Origin: Clostridia bacterium
Lineage (GTDB): Bacteria > Bacillota > Clostridia > Oscillospirales > Butyricicoccaceae
Reading direction: 5' to 3'
NCBI GenBank assembly: GCA_017560175.1
Contig: JAFYOK010000129.1
Span: 1 to 8,989 of the forward strand
Length of the DNA: 8,989 nt
Numbering within the stretch: position 1 is the stretch's first letter; each line of letters starts with the position of its first letter. The translations under genes and the position numbers were made by a program. This document shows positions 4,442-8,989 of the stretch, one piece after another. The notes below the pieces were generated by a model. It did no database searches, had not been told where the DNA came from, and saw only the letters and a program-made list of their open reading frames with translations.

Positions 4442-6581
4442 TTTCATAGATAAAAGTCACGACCTCATCGGCGGCCAGCCATTGTGTGGGGCCGTTCCAT
4501 GTGGTCAGATAATCAAAATTACGTCCTTCTTCGGCGTCACAGGCAATGACCTGCTCCGGTGTGATACGAGAAAACATCTCTCTGCGGCCATGGGCAGAGC
4601 CAACCATAGCATCATCCAGAATGACCAGATCAAACTCGCCTTTGGGCATTTCTTCACCCACAGTTGTACCGCAGGCATAGAGAATATCGATATCTTCCCA
4701 TTGGATATGGAAGCCATATCTCTCCTCTGCGCCGTATGCTGTCATACAGAGATCCCCCATACGGATCTCTTCTCCGGGCCCATAAGATACTTCATTATGA
4801 TTGTTTTCCCAAGCAGGCATATACGTCCTCCGGGCTGTAAACGCATCGGCATACATTTCATCTACTGTACCACTGAAGAACAGACCATCGACTTTGAGAC
4901 GCCCCAAGTCATGCTGTCGATCTTCACAGTTTTCGATATAGCCTTCCCGTTCATCCCCAGGCAGCAGAATATAAGCCTTTCTGCCCTGTGACAGGATCAT
5001 CATACCATCTCCATAGACAGTACAGGTCAATTCTCCTCTGCTCTCTGCAGCAGATATGCCTATACCTGTCACAGTTAAAGCTATAGCAAGAATCAGAACC
5101 GGCAGACGCAGACGCGGTCGAATCCGATAACCTATGCATAGCATCAATCCCCATAAAAAGACCAGTGCAACTGCCATTCGATTTTCTGACGAAATAGCTG
5201 CAAAAGGCAGTTCTGCCATAAAGGATATCGGCAGAATAAAGAGCTTCAGCAATGGACACAGCAGAACTCTGCTTATGCATCCAGCGGCTGTGGGCAGGAG
5301 TAACCAAAGCAGAACTACAGCTGCACCTAATCCCATCAGTACAGAAATCAGCCACAGAACAGCCAGATTGGTCAGCGCCGACAGAATGGATACCCACTCA
5401 AAATAACAGACCGTTAATGGTAATGTGGCAAAAGTCGCTGCAATCGACGCACTCATGCCATTCAAAGCCCAATTCGCCCATCGTTTCTCTGTCCATCGGA
5501 CAGGCAAACAAAGAGAAAGGGTGCGCTTAACAGGTGTGGTAAACAAAAGCAGACCAATAACCGCAGCAAAAGATAGCTGAAGTGACAGCGACACCATCGA
5601 ATACGGATCAAATATGGCAATGACCATCAGTACCGTCAGGACGGTTGTAATGCCATCATTTTCTCGATCAACTGCAAAAGCCAGGAAAATCATAGCCAAC
5701 ATGAGGATCGAACGAATGACCGGAGGATCCATACCTGTCAGCATACCAAAAATCGTCATCAGGGGCAGGGCAGCAACCGCACCCCAGACGCGACCAAACA
5801 GGGCGATCATCGCACCCGAAAGAATGGCCATGTGCAGACCGGAAACCGAAGTGATATGGGATGTTCCGCTGAAAGACAGATCATTGCGCAAAGCATCACT
5901 CATACCCTCTGTGCCGCCGGTCAACAAAGAAGCCAGAAGCGCTCCCTCATCTCCGGGCAACAGCTGCTCGATGATCTCTTCACGCACATACTTTGAAATA
6001 TGCATTGGCAGATAGCGAAGCGACATTCTCTGCGGTCGGGTAATTTCCGGAAGATCAGACATACGCAAAGTCAGAAAGCTGCCTTCTGCCATTTCAGAAA
6101 AGAAATATTCATCCGTATCGATCAAAGATATGCGGCCTTCACCGATGAGTAAATCTCCGGGCTGCAGGTCCAGCCCCGTCTGATAAATCAATACCGTTGT
6201 CTTCAGGCCTTCACCCACCAACACCGCACGATCAATCGCAGTATAATACTCCCCTTCTCGTGGGTACTGAGTCAATTCTACCGCATAGGTGCCGCGCTCG
6301 CCATCCAAAGCCTGTGCAGCTATGTAATCGCCGTAGATCCCGACATAAAATACAAATGCTGCCAACAGACAGGACAATGTGACAGTAGCTGCTGTCTGAC
6401 GCAAATCGGTCAGCAGCCAAAGAAGAATTGCTGATGTGGCCACAGCAGCGCCGCCATACAGCAATACGTGTCCTGTGGGCAGGCCATAGCACAATGCCCA
6501 CAGACAAACCGAAAAGGCGGCGGCAAAGCAGGCGAGCTTACGGCTCGCCACCGCCTTGATCCGCCGCCTTTCATATTTCAT
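4434..6581 (-). CDS. comEC: ComEC/Rec2-family DNA internalization protein with degenerate MBL-like C-terminus
   Basis: ComEC forms the inner-membrane channel that brings single-stranded DNA into competent cells. The 715 residues follow the family order. Membrane segments lie at about 17-33, 38-58 and 65-83. A soluble DUF4131/OB-fold-like region follows at about 95-180. The polytopic Competence domain spans about 215-485 and contains the signature GTSHITSVSGLHM at 239-251. A final membrane segment precedes a soluble C-terminal domain from about 516. That domain sits where other ComEC proteins have a metallo-beta-lactamase fold with the HxHxDH metal motif. Here the matching place reads LFFSGTVDEMYADAF, with no histidine, and no later HHGS-type motif is visible. 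A nuclease role for this domain is therefore unlikely. The ATG start has GGGGAG six bases upstream, directly against the hinT stop. No other competence gene is in the window. Confidence 0.92.
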   Translation of the reverse strand: MKYERRRIKAVASRKLACFAAAFSVCLWALCYGLPTGHVLLYGGAAVATSAILLWLLTDLRQTAATVTLSCLLAAFVFYVGIYGDYIAAQALDGERGTYAVELTQYPREGEYYTAIDRAVLVGEGLKTTVLIYQTGLDLQPGDLLIGEGRISLIDTDEYFFSEMAEGSFLTLRMSDLPEITRPQRMSLRYLPMHISKYVREEIIEQLLPGDEGALLASLLTGGTEGMSDALRNDLSFSGTSHITSVSGLHMAILSGAMIALFGRVWGAVAALPLMTIFGMLTGMDPPVIRSILMLAMIFLAFAVDRENDGITTVLTVLMVIAIFDPYSMVSLSLQLSFAAVIGLLLFTTPVKRTLSLCLPVRWTEKRWANWALNGMSASIAATFATLPLTVCYFEWVSILSALTNLAVLWLISVLMGLGAAVVLLWLLLPTAAGCISRVLLCPLLKLFILPISFMAELPFAAISSENRMAVALVFLWGLMLCIGYRIRPRLRLPVLILAIALTVTGIGISAAESRGELTCTVYGDGMMILSQGRKAYILLPGDEREGYIENCEDRQHDLGRLKVDGLFFSGTVDEMYADAFTARRTYMPAWENNHNEVSYGPGEEIRMGDLCMTAYGAEERYGFHIQWEDIDILYACGTTVGEEMPKGEFDLVILDDAMVGSAHGRREMFSRITPEQVIACDAEEGRNFDYLTTWNGPTQWLAADEVVTFIYEKR

Positions 6582-6587
6582 TTAGGT

Positions 6588-6593
6588 CTCCCC
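6588..6593 (-). promoter_or_regulatory. Ribosome binding site of comEC
   Basis: GGGGAG on the minus strand, immediately after the hinT TAA (6594-6596) and six bases before the comEC ATG at 6581. The placement suggests translational coupling to hinT. Confidence 0.7.
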
Positions 6594-6938
6594 TTATGCC
6601 ATGACCTCGTTCAGCTTCTTGCCGCCGAGGATATGGAAATGGATGTGGAAGACGGTCTGGCCGGCATCCGCACCACAGTTGCAGACAACGCGATAGCCGC
6701 TTTCCAACTTAGCTTCTGCTGCAATCTTAGGAATGCACTGGAAGATATGACCGACAATAGCGGCATTCTCTTCTGTGATGTCATTCATGCTCTGTGCAAT
6801 ATGTGCCTTGGGAATAACGACAATATGTACGGGAGCCTGAGGAGCGATATCGTGGAAGGCCAGGATCTTGTCATCCTCATACGCCTTGTTGGAAGGGATC
6901 TCCCCTGCCGCGATCTTACAAAAGATGCAGTTTTCCAT
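6594..6938 (-). CDS. hinT: Histidine triad (HIT) nucleotide-binding protein, HinT type
   Basis: This is a small cytoplasmic hydrolase of the HIT superfamily. HinT proteins cleave nucleoside phosphoramidates and aminoacyl-adenylates to release AMP. The 114-residue length is normal for the family. The N-terminus has a CxxC pair (C4, C7), followed by the family pattern GEIPSNKAYEDD and DIAPQAPVHIVVIPK. The catalytic triad motif HIHFHIL is at residues 98-104, with His98, His100 and His102 and a preceding Gln94. The start is fixed by a perfect AGGAGG seven bases upstream. The gene lies 41 bp after alaS with no terminator between them, and 12 bp before comEC, so it is probably co-transcribed. Hydrolysis of aminoacyl-AMP fits the position beside an aminoacyl-tRNA synthetase, but that link is an inference. 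The natural substrate is unknown. Confidence 0.95.
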   Translation of the reverse strand: MENCIFCKIAAGEIPSNKAYEDDKILAFHDIAPQAPVHIVVIPKAHIAQSMNDITEENAAIVGHIFQCIPKIAAEAKLESGYRVVCNCGADAGQTVFHIHFHILGGKKLNEVMA

Positions 6939-6945
6939 AATCTTG

Positions 6946-6951
6946 CCTCCT
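6946..6951 (-). promoter_or_regulatory. Ribosome binding site of hinT
   Basis: AGGAGG on the minus strand, seven bases before the ATG at 6938-6936. It is a consensus Shine-Dalgarno sequence and decides the start. Confidence 0.85.
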
Positions 6952-6979
6952 GAATATATTTTGAAATGAATAATTTGTT

Positions 6980-7756
6980 TTACTTCAGCATGGATGCAAC
7001 GATGCCGTTGACCGCAGCCATAGCTTCTTCCAGCTTAGAGGGATCCTTACCACCGGCTGTTGCGCTGTCGGGACGGCCGCCGCCGCCACCGCCGGCGATC
7101 TTGGCAACCTGCTTGAGGATATTACCGGCATGTGCGCCTGCCTTGACTGCTTCCTTGCCGCAGACAGCAGCAAAGTTGATCTTGCTGTCGCCAACGACAC
7201 TGGCCAGAACACAGACGATATCTTCACCGCGGTCACGAACCTTATCGGCCAGGTCACGCATAGCATCCATCTCGTCGATCTCGACCTTGGCTGCTACGAC
7301 CTTGACATTGCCCTCAGCCTTAGCCATACCAAACAGCTCAACTGCCTGAGAAGCAGCGACCTTGGCACGGAGTGCATCCTTCTCATGACCCAGAGTGCGG
7401 ATCTCCTGCATGACCTGACCTGCACGGCGCAGCAGCTCGGCGGGTGTGGTCTTGAGAGTATCGGCAGCCTGCTGGATACTGTCGTTTGCGGTACGGATGG
7501 CATTGATGACCTCGCGGCCTGTGATAGCCTCAACACGACGGACACCTGCAGCAACAGAAGCCTCACTGACGATCTTGAATGTACCGACCTTGGCAGTATT
7601 GTTCAGATGTGTACCACCGCAAAGCTCGATGGAAGCATCGCCCATCTTGACAACACGGACGGTATCACCATACTTTTCACCGAACAGAGCCATAGCGCCC
7701 AGCTTCTTAGCCTCTTCGATGGGCATCTCGTTGGTCTCGATGGTGTAGCCTTCCAT
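6980..7756 (-). CDS. alaS: Alanyl-tRNA synthetase, C-terminal part (editing domain remainder and C-Ala domain)
   Basis: This is the same reading frame as the upstream alaS part, downstream of the TAA at 7796-7798. It holds the second editing-site zinc-ligand pair in CGGTH (Cys codon 7619-7621, His codon 7607-7609). A helical linker and the C-Ala domain follow, with the usual glycine run (GGGGGGRPDSATAGG). It ends with TAA at 6980-6982. AlaRS-like residues also lie between the stop and the first ATG (EIRAVEDWVNNAA, 7795-7757), so the homology is broader than this ORF. The ATG at 7756 has no convincing SD sequence in the preceding 20 bases, so independent translation is doubtful. If the stop were a glutamate codon, the window would encode 669 continuous AlaRS residues. 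If it is real, this fragment would be untranslated or would have to act in trans. Confidence 0.9.
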   Translation of the reverse strand: MEGYTIETNEMPIEEAKKLGAMALFGEKYGDTVRVVKMGDASIELCGGTHLNNTAKVGTFKIVSEASVAAGVRRVEAITGREVINAIRTANDSIQQAADTLKTTPAELLRRAGQVMQEIRTLGHEKDALRAKVAASQAVELFGMAKAEGNVKVVAAKVEIDEMDAMRDLADKVRDRGEDIVCVLASVVGDSKINFAAVCGKEAVKAGAHAGNILKQVAKIAGGGGGGRPDSATAGGKDPSKLEEAMAAVNGIVASMLK

Positions 7757-7795
7757 AGCAGCGTTGTTGACCCAGTCTTCAACGGCACGGATCTC

Positions 7796-7798
7796 TTA
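7796..7798 (-). other. In-frame TAA stop inside alaS
   Basis: The minus strand reads ATG ACC AAG TAA GAG ATC CGT (M T K stop E I R). A single change of the plus-strand base at 7798 (a to c) would give GAA and the familiar AlaRS sequence MTKEEIRAVED. No frameshift is involved. TAA is the normal terminator of hinT, rnmV and alaS itself in this window, so codon reassignment is not a reasonable explanation. A base-calling or assembly error, a strain-specific nonsense mutation, or readthrough remain possible. Confidence 0.95.
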
Positions 7799-8989
7799 CT
7801 TGGTCATGGCAGAGAAATGTGTGAAGTCGAAACGCAGACGGTCGGGCAGAACCAGCGAACCGGCCTGGTGGACATGATCGCCCAGAACATTCTGGAGCGC
7901 AGCCTGGATCAGATGGGTTGCAGAGTGTGCACGGCCGATGGCATTGCGGCGCTCGACATCGATCTTAACCGAAACGGTATCGCCCAGCTTCAGTGTACCT
8001 TCGGTCAGCTTACCATAGTGCATGTACTTGCCGCCCTTGTTCTTCTGAACATCGTTGACAGCAAAGACCATACCATCAGCAGCGATAACGCCATGGTCAG
8101 CGCTCTGACCACCCATTTCAGCATACATGGGCGTCTTGTCCAGAACGACAATACCCTCAACGCCGGGCATCATAGCTTCTGCCAGCTCGTTCTCAACGAC
8201 CAGAGCAACGACCTTGGCATCAGCGATCTCGTTGTTCTCATAGCCGACAAAAGCGGTTTCGGGAACTTCCTTGCCGAACTCAACACCCGACCAGCCCAGA
8301 TCGCCCAGAGCCTCACGAGCCTTACGGGCACGCTGGCGCTGTTCGTTCATCTGCTTATGGAACTCGTCCTGATCAACGGTCATGCCCTGCTCCTGAACCA
8401 TTTCGATGGTCAGGTCGATGGGGAAACCATAGGTATCATACAGCTTGAATGCATCAGCGCCCGAGAAGACCTTCTCGCCCTTTGCCTGATGCTCAGCCAG
8501 CATATCACCAAAGATCTTCAGACCGCCATCGATGGTCTTGGCAAAGTTTTCTTCCTCGATACGGATGATCTTTGTGATGTAATCCTGGCGCTCACGCAGT
8601 TCGGGATAGTGACCTTCGTTCTCACGAACAACGGTCTCGCAAACCTCGAACAGGAAGGGATGGTTAACGCCCAGCAGCTTACCGTGGCGGGCAGCACGGC
8701 GCAACAGACGGCGCAGGACATAGCCGCGGCCTTCATTGGAAGGCAGAACGCCGTCGCAGATCATAAACATGGAGCTGCGGATATGGTCGGTGATAACACG
8801 CAGGGAAACATCCTTTGCTGTGCTCTCACCGTAGTGGGCACCGGTGATCTCGGTGACCTTCTTGGTGATATTCATAACGGTGTCGACATCGAACAGAGAG
8901 TAGACATCCTGGCAGACACAAGCCAGACGCTCCAGGCCCATACCGGTGTCGATGTTCTTCTGCTTCAGTTCGGTGTAGTTGCCCTCACC
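7796..8989 (-). CDS. alaS: Alanyl-tRNA synthetase, N-terminal part (5' end outside window, ends at in-frame TAA)
   Basis: AlaRS attaches alanine to tRNA-Ala in the cytoplasm and hydrolyses mischarged Ser/Gly-tRNA-Ala. The frame is open to the window edge. It begins inside the catalytic domain with a motif-3-type stretch (NIDTGMGLERLA), continues through the tRNA-recognition region (for example VLRRLLRRAARHGK), and reaches the editing domain with its first zinc-ligand pair HSATH (histidine codons at 7925-7927 and 7913-7915). About 200 N-terminal residues (motifs 1 and 2) should lie beyond 8989, judging from the usual family length of about 875 residues. The frame stops at TAA 7796-7798 after RFDFTHFSAMTK, where relatives normally read on with an acidic residue (MTxEE). 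Translation continues in the same frame without any shift and matches the rest of AlaRS, so this is one gene interrupted by a nonsense codon or a sequence error. It is the first visible gene of the operon. Confidence 0.95.
   Translation of the reverse strand, partial: GEGNYTELKQKNIDTGMGLERLACVCQDVYSLFDVDTVMNITKKVTEITGAHYGESTAKDVSLRVITDHIRSSMFMICDGVLPSNEGRGYVLRRLLRRAARHGKLLGVNHPFLFEVCETVVRENEGHYPELRERQDYITKIIRIEEENFAKTIDGGLKIFGDMLAEHQAKGEKVFSGADAFKLYDTYGFPIDLTIEMVQEQGMTVDQDEFHKQMNEQRQRARKAREALGDLGWSGVEFGKEVPETAFVGYENNEIADAKVVALVVENELAEAMMPGVEGIVVLDKTPMYAEMGGQSADHGVIAADGMVFAVNDVQKNKGGKYMHYGKLTEGTLKLGDTVSVKIDVERRNAIGRAHSATHLIQAALQNVLGDHVHQAGSLVLPDRLRFDFTHFSAMTK

Noticed and set aside
3918..4991. 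Plus-strand open frame of 357 residues
   Set aside because: It lies antisense across the holA/comEC junction, both of which have clear family motifs and SD sequences on the minus strand. The translated frame has no recognisable domain.
7073..7093. GGC/GCC-rich run in alaS as a simple repeat or frameshift-prone tract
   Set aside because: It encodes the conserved glycine run of the AlaRS C-Ala domain, which is normal.
7796..7798. Reassignment of TAA as a sense codon
   Set aside because: TAA ends hinT, rnmV and alaS in this window at the expected family C-termini, so it acts as a stop here.
1..8989. CRISPR arrays, tRNA or rRNA genes, insertion sequences, phage genes
   Set aside because: No regularly spaced direct repeats, cloverleaf sequences, transposase or phage-type proteins were seen on either strand.

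Overview
The window looks like chromosomal DNA of a Gram-positive Firmicute, most likely a gut-type member of class Clostridia (Oscillospiraceae/Ruminococcaceae-like). This is inferred from strong AGGAGG ribosome binding sites, an RNase M5 homologue, a BlaI-type repressor paired with an M56 membrane peptidase, moderate GC content and protein style; no 16S or other taxonomic marker is present. All seven supported genes lie on the minus strand, so they read from high to low coordinates.

Region 1 (8989 down to about 2797) is a tight housekeeping cluster: alaS (5' end outside the window), hinT, comEC, holA and rnmV. Gaps are 41, 12 and 6 bp, and holA and rnmV overlap by 3 bp (ATGA). The SD sequences of comEC, holA and rnmV lie in or against the end of the preceding gene, so the cluster is probably one operon with coupled translation. 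It covers tRNA charging, a histidine-triad nucleotide hydrolase, a DNA-uptake-type membrane channel, the clamp-loader delta subunit and 5S rRNA maturation. It closes with a clear Rho-independent terminator (2762-2792). alaS carries an in-frame TAA at 7796-7798 that cuts the editing domain between its two pairs of zinc ligands; the same frame continues downstream with good AlaRS sequence. ComEC keeps its channel domain, but its C-terminal metallo-beta-lactamase-like domain has no recognisable metal ligands.

Region 2 (2760 down to 335) is a two-gene regulatory unit: a BlaI/MecI-family repressor followed by a BlaR1-like M56 metallopeptidase. A sigma-A-type promoter sits directly behind the terminator of the housekeeping operon. 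It is overlapped by two similar 17-bp inverted repeats, GTCTAT-N5-ATAGA(C/T), that make good repressor operators. The M56 protein lacks the penicillin-binding sensor of classical BlaR1; it has an Ig-like region and an RsiV-like (DUF3298-type) region instead, so its signal is probably not a beta-lactam.

Region 3 (1-334) has no gene. It is packed with inverted repeats: a 9-bp pair, a 20-column imperfect pair around a perfect 8-bp hairpin, and a long hairpin whose two imperfect pairs become G-U wobbles only in minus-strand RNA. It may be a dispersed intergenic repeat plus a structured 3' UTR of the M56 transcript.

No wholly new multi-gene system is evident. The best leads are the alaS stop codon, the BlaI/M56 unit with its unusual sensor and twin operators, the degenerate ComEC domain, and the structured gene-free end.
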